64,000 nt of DNA from Spirochaetia bacterium (GCA_029880265.1 JAOUOT010000007.1:62001-126000); one strand, 5' to 3'. Counted from the stretch's first letter, positions 18,462 to 27,141 are shown. Made by a program: numbers and translations. The notes: a model not told the origin generated them from the letters alone.

Positions 18462-18599
18462 AACGTCTTTTTGTATTAATATAATATAAAAAATATATTT
18501 TGTATTTCTTTTAAGATTATTTTTCATGACCGATATTCGCTATCAGATAAAAATAACCGAAAGTATTTGCTGACATGACTCTTTCTTGAAGAATTGTTT

Positions 18600-18926
18600 A
18601 TGAAAGAATCGCCTTCAGGGTTCAACCTTAACCGTAATGAAGAAACGCTGCGCAAACACTATGAAGAAGAATGCGCCCTTATAAAATGGAAAGAACTTGA
18701 TCGTTTTTTCGCAGCCGGTAAAGTCATAGAAATAAAGCGGGGCCTTTCTATTGTCGAGGCGGCAGTCGCCATGGCAATAGATGACCAGTCAAGATTTACC
18801 GAATGGGTAAATTCAAAAACAGTTTCAGTAGTATCTGACGAAAGGGCAAAAGAGTGGTTTGAAAAAGAGGCCGAAATTCTGGCTGTTACGGTACCTCCAT
18901 GGGTTTTGGTTCAGAGATCAGACTGA
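18600..18926 (+). CDS. DUF2288 family protein
   Basis: A small soluble protein of 108 residues from the ATG at 18600. The in-frame TTG at 18594 adds only two residues. The sequence fits DUF2288: IKWKELDRFFAAGKVIEI in the first half, an IDDQSRFTEWV segment in the middle, and a terminal TVPPWVLVQRSD that matches the family's PWVLVQ ending. No function is known. It is divergent from the radical SAM gene and lies 43 bases before yjbQ, so it could share that transcript. No good ribosome site is visible. Confidence 0.8.
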   Translation: MKESPSGFNLNRNEETLRKHYEEECALIKWKELDRFFAAGKVIEIKRGLSIVEAAVAMAIDDQSRFTEWVNSKTVSVVSDERAKEWFEKEAEILAVTVPPWVLVQRSD

Positions 18927-18969
18927 ACTACGGAGCCCACAGAAGAATAAGGGAGAGTTCTTTTTATCA

Positions 18970-19374
18970 ATGCAAAAAACAATAAAAATTCAAACCACCG
19001 AAAGAGAAGCATTATATGATATAACAAACAAGGTAGAAAGAATTGTCGACGACAGTAAAATCAAAACGGGTCTTGTAAATGTATATGTACAGGGCGCGAC
19101 AGCCGCTATCATGATACAGGAAAACTGGGATAAAAGCGTTCAAACCGACGTTATCAGTCTTTTAAGAAAGACGGTTCCTAAAGGGGTATGGGAACATGAC
19201 AAGCAAGACGGCAATGGAGATTCTCATTTGAAATCTGGCCTTGTGGGCCCGCAAGAAACGATTCCTGTTATCGAGGGCAAAATGGGACTTTCAACCTGGC
19301 AGAATATTTTTCTTTGCGAATTTGACGGCCCGCGACAGGCCAGAGAAATCGTTGTAACCATCATCTCGACTTAA
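18970..19374 (+). CDS. YjbQ/UPF0047 family protein (secondary thiamine-phosphate synthase type)
   Basis: Starting at the ATG 18970, with GGGAGAG at 18951-18957, the protein has 134 residues, the usual size for this family; the reading frame upstream is not coding-like. Conserved features are VYVQGATAAIMIQEN, the HDKQDGNGDSHLKSGLVGP segment with its metal-binding His, and GLSTWQNIFLCEFDGPR near the C-terminus. The family is annotated as secondary thiamine-phosphate synthase, but its physiological role is unsettled. It follows the DUF2288 gene and converges with pdxH after nine bases. Confidence 0.9.
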   Translation: MQKTIKIQTTEREALYDITNKVERIVDDSKIKTGLVNVYVQGATAAIMIQENWDKSVQTDVISLLRKTVPKGVWEHDKQDGNGDSHLKSGLVGPQETIPVIEGKMGLSTWQNIFLCEFDGPRQAREIVVTIIST

Positions 19375-19383
19375 AATATTTTA

Positions 19384-19971
19384 TCACGGATACAATAAAA
19401 CAGACGCCCATTTTTCGCCCTCTTTGGTAAAAAGAGCTCTTTCATGCAGTCGAAAGGGTTTTTCAATCCAAAATTCAATCTTTTCAGGATGAACGCGAAA
19501 ACCCGACCAAAACGGCGGGCGCGGGGGTTTTGTACGGTATTTTGCGGTATAAAAAGCGGCTCTTTTTTCAAGTTCTAACTTTTTCGTTAATGGTTGAGAT
19601 TGTTTTGAGGCCCATGCCCCTATGCGACTCATATATTCTCTGCTCGCAAAATAGCGGTCGGCTTCGTTGTCTTCTACCATAGAGACCTTCCCGCTGATTC
19701 GCACCTGCCTGCCCGAGGGCATCCAGTAGAAACAAAGCGAAGCATGCGCATTTTCTTTAAGCTGGCGGGCCTTTTCGCTTTCAAGATTGGTATAAAAAAC
19801 AAGACCTGCTTCGCTTATGTCTTTTACCAGAACCATACGCACAGAAGGAATGCCGTTTTTATCTGCCGTAGCAAGCGCGGCCGCCGTGGGTTCTCTGATA
19901 TCCAGTTTTTTAGCGTCTTCAAGCCATTCTTTTAAAGTTTCTATCGGGTTTTTTTCTAATGAAATCGTCAT
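19384..19971 (-). CDS. pdxH: Pyridoxamine 5'-phosphate oxidase
   Basis: The 195-residue protein carries the PdxH motifs in order: RMVLVKDI (FMN-phosphate site), GLVFYTNLESEKARQL, CFYWMPSGRQVRISG, SRIGAWASKQSQPL, and the C-terminal signature RPPFWSGFRVHPEKIEFW followed by FRLHER. It oxidises pyridoxine- or pyridoxamine-phosphate to the active cofactor PLP, using FMN in the cytoplasm. The length is slightly short of E. coli PdxH (218), with the loss at the N-terminus. No Shine-Dalgarno sequence precedes the ATG. A single gene that converges with yjbQ. Confidence 0.95.
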   Translation of the reverse strand: MTISLEKNPIETLKEWLEDAKKLDIREPTAAALATADKNGIPSVRMVLVKDISEAGLVFYTNLESEKARQLKENAHASLCFYWMPSGRQVRISGKVSMVEDNEADRYFASREYMSRIGAWASKQSQPLTKKLELEKRAAFYTAKYRTKPPRPPFWSGFRVHPEKIEFWIEKPFRLHERALFTKEGEKWASVLLYP

Positions 19972-20390
19972 AATTCTAATAGAAAGTTCGCAAATCGCGT
20001 TGAAAATGTCCAGTCTTTCTTTTATTTTAGATGTTATTTTACCCTGTCAGGCTTTGAGGGCATACTTGTTTGGGACGGTATCATAGAATTCATGCACTTA
20101 GGACCTACCGGCGGCGCTTTTTTGCCATTATCATGAGTATTGTTTTAAGCGTTTTGAAAAATAAACGCAGTTAACCGAAAAGATGGTACAATCCCAGAAT
20201 TTAATTTTTCGACCTTTGACAAAGATACTTTAAGGCGTATTGCCGCGATTTCTGATAAGCCGCACAAAACGAAACTATTACGGCGACCACCGACTTAGAG
20301 CTGGCAACGCTTACGGGATAGGCTCAAAAAAAGCTTACGAAAAAAGTAATTTTTTGTTGAATTTTTAGCCCAATATTGTACTTTGTGCAT
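19972..20390. other. Intergenic stretch with no intact gene
   Basis: These 419 bases hold no start-to-stop frame that looks coding. The right half (20161-20345) contains a decayed protein fragment described separately. The left half contains a LSFILDV-like peptide in frame with stops, which might be part of the same relic, but it is too short to support. Confidence 0.6.
20161..20345 (+). pseudogene. Possible remnant of a VWA/BatA-like gene
   Basis: One frame reads DGTIPEFNFSTFDKDTLRR followed by IAAISDK, then stops at 20296. The next frame, from about 20270, continues TATTDLELATLTG and then stops at 20319. Joined by one frameshift, this resembles the last part of a BatA-type VWA domain (D-x-x-TL-x-x-IA-x-x-S-G, then the YFRATD-x-x-EL segment). 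There is no start codon and the neighbourhood holds no other bat gene. This is a weak match, made by eye. Confidence 0.3.
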
Positions 20391-20753
20391 ATGGAAACAA
20401 ACCCTCTACTTCGACTTAAGGTTGATATCGAAACTGTTAACGATAAAAAGGTGATTTTTCTGTTTTTTTCAGGAAAAATTAATTCAGACAATGTTTTTGA
20501 TATTAACCAGAGGGTCAAAAAAGTATTTGAAGAAGGCATTTACGACTGTATTATTCATTTAAGCGAGCTTGAATATCTAAACAGTACCGGTATTGCCATG
20601 TTTCTTACCATTGCCCGAACAATTGATCAAAACGGAGGCAAGTTAATTTTAACGAAACCATCCGATTTTGTGAAAGATTTATTCGATTTAACCGATTTAG
20701 AGTCAAGATTTCAATTTGTTAATACTATCGAAGAAGCCAAGGCTTTGTTTTAA
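20391..20753 (+). CDS. STAS-domain anti-sigma factor antagonist-like protein
   Basis: From the ATG at 20391 the product has 120 residues; extra in-frame residues upstream lack a plausible start. The sequence follows the STAS fold: a VIFLFFSGKINSDNVFDI strand-helix, then the conserved loop YLNSTGIAMF with the phosphorylatable Ser in the position of SpoIIAA Ser58, and a LILTKPSDFVKDLFDL strand-helix. The family acts by binding anti-sigma kinases and is reset by PP2C-type phosphatases; such a phosphatase is encoded at 117-2327, though far away. It is followed by ybeY after 14 bases, with which it may share a transcript. Confidence 0.85.
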   Translation: METNPLLRLKVDIETVNDKKVIFLFFSGKINSDNVFDINQRVKKVFEEGIYDCIIHLSELEYLNSTGIAMFLTIARTIDQNGGKLILTKPSDFVKDLFDLTDLESRFQFVNTIEEAKALF

Positions 20754-20767
20754 ACATTTCGTTTTTA

Positions 20768-21265
20768 ATGCATGTTAAAATATTTTTTGATTTACAACTC
20801 GAAGAAAATGAACAAACTATACTTAAGAAGTGGCAGAAAAATATTTTGCCTCAAATAAAAAAATCGTTTATCGGCGTAAAATGTATTTTAAAAAACAAAA
20901 GCAAAAATCTGAATATTATCTTTATTGACGATAAACAAATGACAGACCTTAATTATCGCTATAGAAAAAAAAAATCGCCCACCGATATATTGACTTTTAA
21001 CTACGACGAACCTGAAATGCCGGCAGAAATATCTGAATCTGAATTATATATATCTTTAGACACCGCGTTTAAGCAGGCTAAAAGAAACAATATACCCTTT
21101 GAAAATGAGGTTACAATTTTAACTGTACACGGCATTTTGCATTCGTTCGGTTATGACCATGAAAAATCTTCAGAAGACGAAAAAAAAATGCGCCTATTAG
21201 AAGAACAAATATTAAAAAAATTAGGAGGTAAAAATTTAACTCCGCTTATTTCTCATGAAAACTGA
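20768..21265 (+). CDS. ybeY: Endoribonuclease YbeY (rRNA maturation factor)
   Basis: The 165-residue protein ends with the YbeY zinc motif HGILHSFGYDH (His121, His125, His131). It is preceded by IIFIDDKQMTDLNYRYRKK and a TDILTF strand, both conserved in the family. YbeY is a zinc endoribonuclease in 16S rRNA 3' maturation and ribosome quality control. The gene overlaps the CorC-like gene by 11 bases, giving the common ybeY-corC pairing. No Shine-Dalgarno sequence is visible before the ATG. Confidence 0.95.
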   Translation: MHVKIFFDLQLEENEQTILKKWQKNILPQIKKSFIGVKCILKNKSKNLNIIFIDDKQMTDLNYRYRKKKSPTDILTFNYDEPEMPAEISESELYISLDTAFKQAKRNNIPFENEVTILTVHGILHSFGYDHEKSSEDEKKMRLLEEQILKKLGGKNLTPLISHEN

Positions 21266-22094
21266 AATTAAAGAATCGTCAACATTTAAAAGCTTTATAA
21301 AAAAACTATTCGGCAAAAACGGAAACGTAAGAGATGAATTAACTGATTTTTTTGAAGACCACGAAATACCCGTAAGCAACGACCAGCTTCAAATGATAAT
21401 GGGAATTTTGCGCTTAATCGGGTTTAAGGCAGATAAAATAAAAATTCCTCTGCCAAATGTGGTTTCGCTTCCGTTAAAATCTTCAAAAGAAAATATCGTA
21501 TCGGTTATTATTAAAAGTGGACACTCTCGAATACCCGTATATGACGAAAACAAGGGCAGAAAAGAATTTATTGGCCTTATTTACGCCAAAGATTTGCTAA
21601 AAGCCTTTACAGAGAAAAAAAAGAGCATTAAACTGAAAGAATATTTAAGACCCCTGCAAATTGTTCCCGAAGGGCAAAGTCTTTTATCTCTTTTACGCGA
21701 AATGCGCCTTAAACAGCATCATTTAATGATGACCGTTAACGAATACGGCGAATTTACGGGATTAATCACCCTTGAAGATATTCTTGAAGAAATCGTCGGA
21801 GAAATCAGAGACGAATTTGACAGAAAGAAGGCCCCTATTAAAGAAATTGGCCTTAGACTCTACAGAGTAGACGCTCTTTTGCCGCTAAGCGATATAAACA
21901 ACGAACTGGCCATTAATCTACCCGAAGAAAAATTCAGTTCGCTTGCCGGTTTTTTACTGCATGAACTAAAAGGAGAATTAAAAAATAAAGCAAAAGTGGT
22001 ATACGGTCAAATTGAAATCACCGTTGAAAAATTCGCAAAAAAACAGATAAAAAAAGCTATTATAAAAATACCTCCAAATATTTCGCATGAATGA
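21255..22094 (+). CDS. CBS-pair protein with CorC/HlyC C-terminal domain
   Basis: The 279-residue soluble protein has two CBS motifs at roughly 60-185: IVSVIIKSGHSRIPVYD and FIGLIYAKDLLKAF in the first, HLMMTVNEYGEFTGLITLED in the second. A CorC_HlyC domain follows at 195-270 (RLYRVDALLPLSDINNEL, LAGFLLHELKGE). No DUF21 membrane domain is present, so it resembles YbeX/CorC rather than the longer hemolysin C-type transporters. A role in divalent cation homeostasis or ribosome-linked function has been proposed for YbeX. It overlaps ybeY by 11 bases and recO by 4 bases, so all three are translated as one operon. Confidence 0.9.
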   Translation: MKTEIKESSTFKSFIKKLFGKNGNVRDELTDFFEDHEIPVSNDQLQMIMGILRLIGFKADKIKIPLPNVVSLPLKSSKENIVSVIIKSGHSRIPVYDENKGRKEFIGLIYAKDLLKAFTEKKKSIKLKEYLRPLQIVPEGQSLLSLLREMRLKQHHLMMTVNEYGEFTGLITLEDILEEIVGEIRDEFDRKKAPIKEIGLRLYRVDALLPLSDINNELAINLPEEKFSSLAGFLLHELKGELKNKAKVVYGQIEITVEKFAKKQIKKAIIKIPPNISHE

Positions 22095-22768
22095 AAATTA
22101 TAATTTATAACAAAAAAACCGCGGGAGATTATGATTTATTTTTAAAGACAATTAATGACGAAGGTTATAAGCATAATTTCAGAATACCCGGAATTCTAAA
22201 ATCAAAAAAAAGAAGCGCCTATCATATGTGCGCGGGCAGCATTTGGTCCTTTACAATTTCGGGCAATATGAAATCTGTTATGACGCCAAAAGAAATAAAT
22301 ATGATTTATTCTCCTTTCTCGTCAAATGTCAGCTATGACGAACTTATGCGCTTTTCGGCTTTATTAAAACCTCTTGAGCAAATGATGCAAGGCGACGCTT
22401 ATCCCGCTATATTTAAGGCTCTTGAAGCCATCATTAGACTTTGGCCGAAGCTTAACGAAAACGGCAAAGAATCGGCGATTAATTACTTTTATGTTTTTTT
22501 CTTAAAAGAAATGGGGCTTTTAAATGCGCATACTTCTTGCGTAAATTGCGGATGTACCATGTCGACGAAAGACCTTTATCTGCTTTCAGAAGGTTCTTTA
22601 TGCCATTCATGCGTAAATTCTGAAAACATCTACAAAGATCATATTCTGCCTTTAGAATGGATTCTTCTTTATGTAAATCAAAATTTTGAAGATACCTTAC
22701 GCGATGAAGAGAATTTTTCAAAATCTGAAAATCAATTATGCCGCGAGAAAATACTTAATTTTTTATGA
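22091..22768 (+). CDS. recO: RecO-like DNA repair protein
   Basis: The 225-residue protein is assigned by layout. The N-terminal region has the strand-rich OB-fold pattern (IIIYNKKTAGDYDLFLKTIN, then FRIPGILKSKKR like the RecO GxxKSKKR stretch). A helical middle follows, and the C-terminus has a zinc-ribbon with Cys150, Cys153 and Cys171, Cys174 (CVNCGC and CHSC). RecO promotes RecA loading through RecR in gap repair. Its place after ybeY and corC is a common gene order. Sequence identity is too low for a certain call. Confidence 0.65.
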   Translation: MKIIIYNKKTAGDYDLFLKTINDEGYKHNFRIPGILKSKKRSAYHMCAGSIWSFTISGNMKSVMTPKEINMIYSPFSSNVSYDELMRFSALLKPLEQMMQGDAYPAIFKALEAIIRLWPKLNENGKESAINYFYVFFLKEMGLLNAHTSCVNCGCTMSTKDLYLLSEGSLCHSCVNSENIYKDHILPLEWILLYVNQNFEDTLRDEENFSKSENQLCREKILNFL

Positions 22769-22833
22769 AATCGAAATAAAAAATTATTTTCAAAACAAAT
22801 GAAAGCTTTTTTAGGGTTATTAAAGAAAATATT

Positions 22834-23997
22834 ATGAATATTAAATTATTAAACAAAGCGGCAAAGAAAGAAATTTCTTTCTTTATACAATTCGGCGGGC
22901 AGGGAGCTTTTTGGTATAAAGAATTTTTAAAATATTTAGAAAATCCGGCAATGAAGCCTTTCTATGAAGCTGTTATAAACGGCATCAAAGAGGGCCTTGG
23001 GTACATAAAAAGTTCAGAGGCATTATTGCACGGGTTTGAACTTGAAAAGTGGATAAACGATCCTGATTCTCTGCCCGATGAAGAATATCTTTATTCGGCG
23101 CCTATTTCGCTGCCTATGATTCAGGCGGCTCAATTTGCTCATTATGAAAATTTTCGTTTGAAAGGATACAATAAAGATTCTTTTGTTGAATATTCTAAAG
23201 GCGCTTCGGGACACAGTCAGGGTTTAATATCGGCGAGCTTTCCCATCTATGATATGCCCGAAGAAGAATATTATGAAACGATTAAATCATATACAATCTA
23301 TCTTTTTTTAATGGGGTTAAGAGCCCAGGAAACCCAACCGGGAAATCTTGCGACTTCGCTTGAAAAAGAAAGGGCAGATTCTTTAGGCTTAACGAATCCG
23401 GCGCCTATGGCGGCTCTTTTAGGGTCTAATCATAAGCAGGTTGAGAAGCTAACCGATAACTTTAACGAAACCGTCGCTAAAGATGAGAAGATTTATGTAA
23501 GTCTTTATAATACTCCTGAAAATAGAATAATATCGGGCCCAAGAGGTTCTTTGCTTGATTTTTATGAAAAGTATAAAGAAATGTTAGAAGAATCTAAAAT
23601 TGATTTTATCTTTCTAAAAACAAGCTGCCCCTTTCATTGCGATCATATGCTGCCCATACGAGAAGTATTTAATTCTGATATGAAGAATATCGGCTTTGAA
23701 CTTTTTGGGTCAAAATTAAAACTGCCTTTATATTCTTTTTTTGACGGCAGAAATATGCAAAAAGACGAGAAACTAGCCATGACTTTTTGCGACGAACTTA
23801 TGATTAAGCCTCTTTTTTGGGAAAAGGGAATTCTTCGGGTTATTAAAGAAAACGAGATAACCCATATAATCGATTTTGGCCCCGGTAAAACTTCACAGCG
23901 TCTCTCTGCCGATATCTTAAAGTCTCATAACTGCGAAAAACCGATATTATCAGCCGCTGTCATAAAAGATCAAAAAATTTTATTTGAAACAGAATAG
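22834..23997 (+). CDS. Stand-alone acyltransferase resembling the malonyl/palmitoyl-transferase domain of FAS I
   Basis: The 387-residue soluble protein has the acyltransferase elbow SKGASGHSQGLISA with Ser128 at GHSQG. An Arg about 30 residues later (LMGLRAQE) fits the MAT active-site Arg. CPFHCDHMLP carries the catalytic His, and IDFGPGKTS the glycine-rich C-terminal loop. GHSQG and the Q-rich N-terminal strand FFIQFGGQG are typical of the malonyl-palmitoyl transferase domains of type I fatty acid synthases, rather than of bacterial FabD (GHSLG). No ketosynthase or ACP gene is adjacent. It lies 65 bases after recO; a role in lipid or polyketide synthesis is inferred. Confidence 0.7.
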   Translation: MNIKLLNKAAKKEISFFIQFGGQGAFWYKEFLKYLENPAMKPFYEAVINGIKEGLGYIKSSEALLHGFELEKWINDPDSLPDEEYLYSAPISLPMIQAAQFAHYENFRLKGYNKDSFVEYSKGASGHSQGLISASFPIYDMPEEEYYETIKSYTIYLFLMGLRAQETQPGNLATSLEKERADSLGLTNPAPMAALLGSNHKQVEKLTDNFNETVAKDEKIYVSLYNTPENRIISGPRGSLLDFYEKYKEMLEESKIDFIFLKTSCPFHCDHMLPIREVFNSDMKNIGFELFGSKLKLPLYSFFDGRNMQKDEKLAMTFCDELMIKPLFWEKGILRVIKENEITHIIDFGPGKTSQRLSADILKSHNCEKPILSAAVIKDQKILFETE

Positions 23998-24055
23998 TCA
24001 AATTTTTTTCGAATACTGCCGATTACATAGTATAAGGGAAAAATTGTAATTAGCG

Positions 24056-24072
24056 GGCCGCGCGAAGCGGCC
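24056..24072. repeat. Perfect hairpin without T-tract
   Basis: GGCCGC (24056-24061) and GCGGCC (24067-24072) pair around loop GCGAA. There is no run of T after it on either strand, so it is not a clear terminator. It sits 68 bases before the small gene at 24140, possibly in its leader. Confidence 0.5.
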
Positions 24073-24139
24073 AGACTTCAATTGCAATTGCGCCCGATAT
24101 AAACGCTTCAACGCGGTTAAAATGTTCATGGAGGAACCT

Positions 24140-24346
24140 ATGCAAAATCAGGAAACTCAAGGAAGAGTTTTAGATATTCAAAAATACCATCTTGAAAATA
24201 AATTAAAAGATCAGGGCATCAAAATAAAAGAAGATAAAAACGGTAAAGCAAAAGTATGGATTCGAATGAATCAGAATCTACCGGTAAAAACGCAATATAC
24301 TTCTACGTGTAAGATTCTTTTTTTTCCAAAGAGAGAACAAACATGA
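24140..24346 (+). CDS. Small hypothetical protein
   Basis: The ATG at 24140 has an excellent ribosome site GGAGGAA, at 24130-24136, five bases upstream, which decides the start over the ATG at 24122. The product has 68 residues. It is charged, with a helix (LDIQKYHLENKLKDQGIKIKE), a KVWIRMNQNL strand and no signal peptide or membrane segment. The last 44 bases overlap the 3' end of the convergent holA gene. I do not recognise a family. The unusually strong ribosome site argues for real translation. Confidence 0.6.
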   Translation: MQNQETQGRVLDIQKYHLENKLKDQGIKIKEDKNGKAKVWIRMNQNLPVKTQYTSTCKILFFPKREQT

Positions 24347-25367
24347 TAATTATATCTTTTTGATCTGCGATTTTTGTATTTTCTTTTATTCTTTTGTCGA
24401 GATCAAATAATTTTTCTAGAATTTCGCGTAATTCTAGTATGGTATATTTTGAAGTCAGTTTTTCAAACCGGCTTTCTGTTTTTTTAACCTGATAGGCGTG
24501 ATTTGTTTTTATTTCAAGACGCTTTAAAATTTCAAGAGAATTCAGTCCTATTTTTTGTTTCATATAATAATATCTATAAGCGTTAGTAAATAATTTAATA
24601 ATGCCCGAAGTTAGCGTAGCGCCATAATCAAGTTTATGATGACGCAGAAGATTTACGCATTGATTTATTTTTCTTTCGGCCAGCGCGTCTGTTATTGAAA
24701 AAAATAAATCGCCTTGCATATCGTAGCATATTTCTTGCACATCATTAACAGAAATATTTTTTTCGTGCAGCGTGTATGTAAAAAGCTTATCTAAGGCAGA
24801 AACAGCCTGTTTATAGTTCCATGCCGATTTTTCAATTAGAAGCTCTAAAGCTTTATCTTCAATTGTATAACCCAGATCAGAAACCCTTTTTTTTAAAACC
24901 CTGGGGTAGTCCCATTCGCGGACGGTTTCTTCTTCAAAAATAAGAGATTTTTCTTCGGCGAATTTTAACGACGAGGGTATTTTTTTTTCGTCAAACTGCA
25001 TAAGAAGATATGTTGAAGCCGCCAGATTACTAAAATCTCTTATAAAATAAGCCAGAACATTCTTGTTCGCGTCAATTTTCTTTAGCAGCGCGTTGGCGTG
25101 CCTTACATAGAGCAAGCGGTTTGTTTCAAACATGGGAATAGTGCAAAGTTCCGCGTGAAAAACCGCCGCGTCGGTCTCAAGCCCGTTTAAATTTATAACT
25201 TCAAGATTTGGGCCTTCTTTTTCAAGAGCAGCTTTCCATAGGTTGTGAATATCTTCGGATATATTAAAATCTTTTACGTAAAGAAATAATATTTGCGGAC
25301 GATTTTTTGAGTTTATAACTTTTTCAAGTTCTTCAATTTTTTGAAGTTTCTCTAGTTTCACCAACAA
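24303..25367 (-). CDS. holA: DNA polymerase III delta subunit
   Basis: The 354-residue protein starts with TTG at 25367, which directly follows the TAA of the preceding gene. N-terminal residues show the AAA+-like clamp-loader delta fold: LFLYVKDFNISEDIHNLW, ELCTIPMFETNRLLYVRHANALL (the family's PMFxxxRLVxV segment) and FIRDFSNLAASTYLLMQFDE. The middle EETVREWDYPRVLKKRV and a helical C-terminal collar with DLFFSITDALAERK follow. Delta opens the beta sliding clamp during replication. The length is near the family norm. It is co-transcribed with the DUF3467 gene and overlaps the small convergent gene. Confidence 0.85.
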   Translation of the reverse strand: MLVKLEKLQKIEELEKVINSKNRPQILFLYVKDFNISEDIHNLWKAALEKEGPNLEVINLNGLETDAAVFHAELCTIPMFETNRLLYVRHANALLKKIDANKNVLAYFIRDFSNLAASTYLLMQFDEKKIPSSLKFAEEKSLIFEEETVREWDYPRVLKKRVSDLGYTIEDKALELLIEKSAWNYKQAVSALDKLFTYTLHEKNISVNDVQEICYDMQGDLFFSITDALAERKINQCVNLLRHHKLDYGATLTSGIIKLFTNAYRYYYMKQKIGLNSLEILKRLEIKTNHAYQVKKTESRFEKLTSKYTILELREILEKLFDLDKRIKENTKIADQKDIIIMFVLSLEKKESYT

Positions 25368-25676
25368 TTACTGTATCGTGCGATTGCCTTGAATTTCTTT
25401 TGAAAGCTCGAGCTTGCCGTGCTGTTCTTCATATTTTCGCACATTTTCTTGCAGAGCAGATAAGATTCTTTTTGCGTGATTTGGCGTAACGATAACTCTT
25501 GAAACTAATTTGCCGAACGGCGCGGGATGCTGCTGAATAAAAAGAAAGTCTAAAAGAAACTCTTCTTGGGTATGACCTATGTTTGTGACATTTGAAAACA
25601 GCCCTTTCATAATATCCGGTTCTAACTGAATTTCTATTTTTTGATCGGTTTTTACGGGCTTATCTGTTTTTTTCAT
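25368..25676 (-). CDS. DUF3467 family protein
   Basis: The 102-residue protein has the family pattern: a short strand IQLEPDIMKGLFSNVTNIGHTQEEF ends in the EEFLLDF motif, then SRVIVTPNHAKRILSAL and a helix ENVRKYEEQHG. DUF3467 proteins are small, often encoded alone, and of unknown function. The stop codon TAA is directly followed by the TTG start of holA, so the two genes are translationally coupled. No Shine-Dalgarno sequence is visible. Confidence 0.8.
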   Translation of the reverse strand: MKKTDKPVKTDQKIEIQLEPDIMKGLFSNVTNIGHTQEEFLLDFLFIQQHPAPFGKLVSRVIVTPNHAKRILSALQENVRKYEEQHGKLELSKEIQGNRTIQ

Positions 25677-25839
25677 AAATCAATTTATTAAAAGCCGACG
25701 GCTGTGCAAGTATTTTATTTTATAAACCGCTAGAGAGAGCCTGCAAAAACAGGCCAAGCCATCTTGCGCCACTTAATTGTATAGATTTTTTTAAAAAAAT
25801 AATAATAGCAAAATCAACTCTGTTTTTAAGTATGTACAT

Positions 25840-27141
25840 ATGAGCAGTATTCAATTTTTTAATAACAAATATTGGCGCGAAAAGCAGTCAAACTTTTCTT
25901 CGCAAGATATTGAACATAAATTCGATAAGGGATGGGAAACATGGTCGCCCCCTTTTGTTGAACACGCCGCTACCGAAGATGATTTAGAAAAATTTCAAGC
26001 ATGGGCAAATTCGCTGCATGACGCCGGTATCGATCATTTGATTGTCGTTGGCATCGGCGGGTCGTCACTGGGTGCAAAATCATTACAACAGTATTATGCG
26101 CCATTCACCGATAAATTGACTTTTTGGGAAGGTCCTCATCCGCAGTTAATGCAAAGAATCGCCTATCTGGCTGAAACAAAAAAAACCGCTTTGCTTTGGG
26201 TGTCTAAATCGGGTAAAACACTTGAGAGCATTACAAATTTAGCTTTATTTAGACAGTTTTTTCCCGGCGTTCCCGAATATTTTGTAACGAGCAAGCCTGA
26301 CAAAGTAAAAGAGCATGGGGCAAAAGAAGAAAATATTTTTTATATACCCGACGAACTGACCGGTAGATACAGCGTTATATCTGCGGCGGGACTTCTGCCG
26401 GGTTATTTTCTAAGGGCAAACATGAATAACTTTATGGAAGGCTATAAAGAAGGATTATACAAAGGCGATATTTCAAACCCCATATCAGAAAACGGGGCAA
26501 AAATGACGGCTATTCAACTGCACCAGTTGTTTAAAGGCGGATATGAAAATATCGTATTTTGGATATATGCCCGTGAGCTTTTAGTTTGGGGAGAATGGCT
26601 TACCCAGCTTTGGGGAGAGTCTTTAGGCAAAAAACCAGAGGTTACGGCTTTTCCTACCGTTGTAAGAGGGCCAGAGGCTCAGCATTCGTTATTTCAATAT
26701 TTTATGGAAAGTCAAAACAAATATTTGCATAGCTTTATTCATACAGACAGTTACGGAACGCATGACGCTTTTGTGCCAGACGATATGGCGGGCGAATTTT
26801 CTAACCACAGCCTATGGGAAATTCTACAAGCGCAAATGAAAAGCATAGAAGTCGCTTTGACAGAGAAAGAGCGTCCGGTATCAGAATTTTTACTGCCTTG
26901 TATTTATACGGGCGTTATAAAAGATCCCACAGAAACCACAAGAATAAACAGACAGTATCCAAACATGAAGCTTTTGGGTGAGTGGATGGCTTATTGGATG
27001 CTTACGGTTACTTATCTTTCTTATCTTTATGAGGTAAACCCTTTTAACCAGCCTTCGGTTGAAACGGGAAAAAAATATTGTCGCGATTTTCTAAAAAGCA
27101 ACGATAATGCAGAAGCCATAGAAAAAAATATGGATCTGTAA
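25840..27141 (+). CDS. pgi: Glucose-6-phosphate isomerase
   Basis: The 433-residue protein carries the PGI signature sequences: GIGGSSLGAKSL in the first half, then LLWVSKSGKTLESITN, and VVRGPEAQHSLFQYF with the conserved Glu/His near the active site. The enzyme interconverts glucose-6-phosphate and fructose-6-phosphate in glycolysis and gluconeogenesis. The length matches the short bacterial form of about 440 residues rather than the 550-residue E. coli enzyme. The ATG at 25840 has no visible ribosome site, and the gene stands alone. Confidence 0.95.
   Translation: MSSIQFFNNKYWREKQSNFSSQDIEHKFDKGWETWSPPFVEHAATEDDLEKFQAWANSLHDAGIDHLIVVGIGGSSLGAKSLQQYYAPFTDKLTFWEGPHPQLMQRIAYLAETKKTALLWVSKSGKTLESITNLALFRQFFPGVPEYFVTSKPDKVKEHGAKEENIFYIPDELTGRYSVISAAGLLPGYFLRANMNNFMEGYKEGLYKGDISNPISENGAKMTAIQLHQLFKGGYENIVFWIYARELLVWGEWLTQLWGESLGKKPEVTAFPTVVRGPEAQHSLFQYFMESQNKYLHSFIHTDSYGTHDAFVPDDMAGEFSNHSLWEILQAQMKSIEVALTEKERPVSEFLLPCIYTGVIKDPTETTRINRQYPNMKLLGEWMAYWMLTVTYLSYLYEVNPFNQPSVETGKKYCRDFLKSNDNAEAIEKNMDL

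Noticed and set aside
25739-25754. GCCTG/CAGGC hairpin upstream of pgi
   Set aside because: The 5-base stem has no T-run and sits between divergent genes, so it could be chance.
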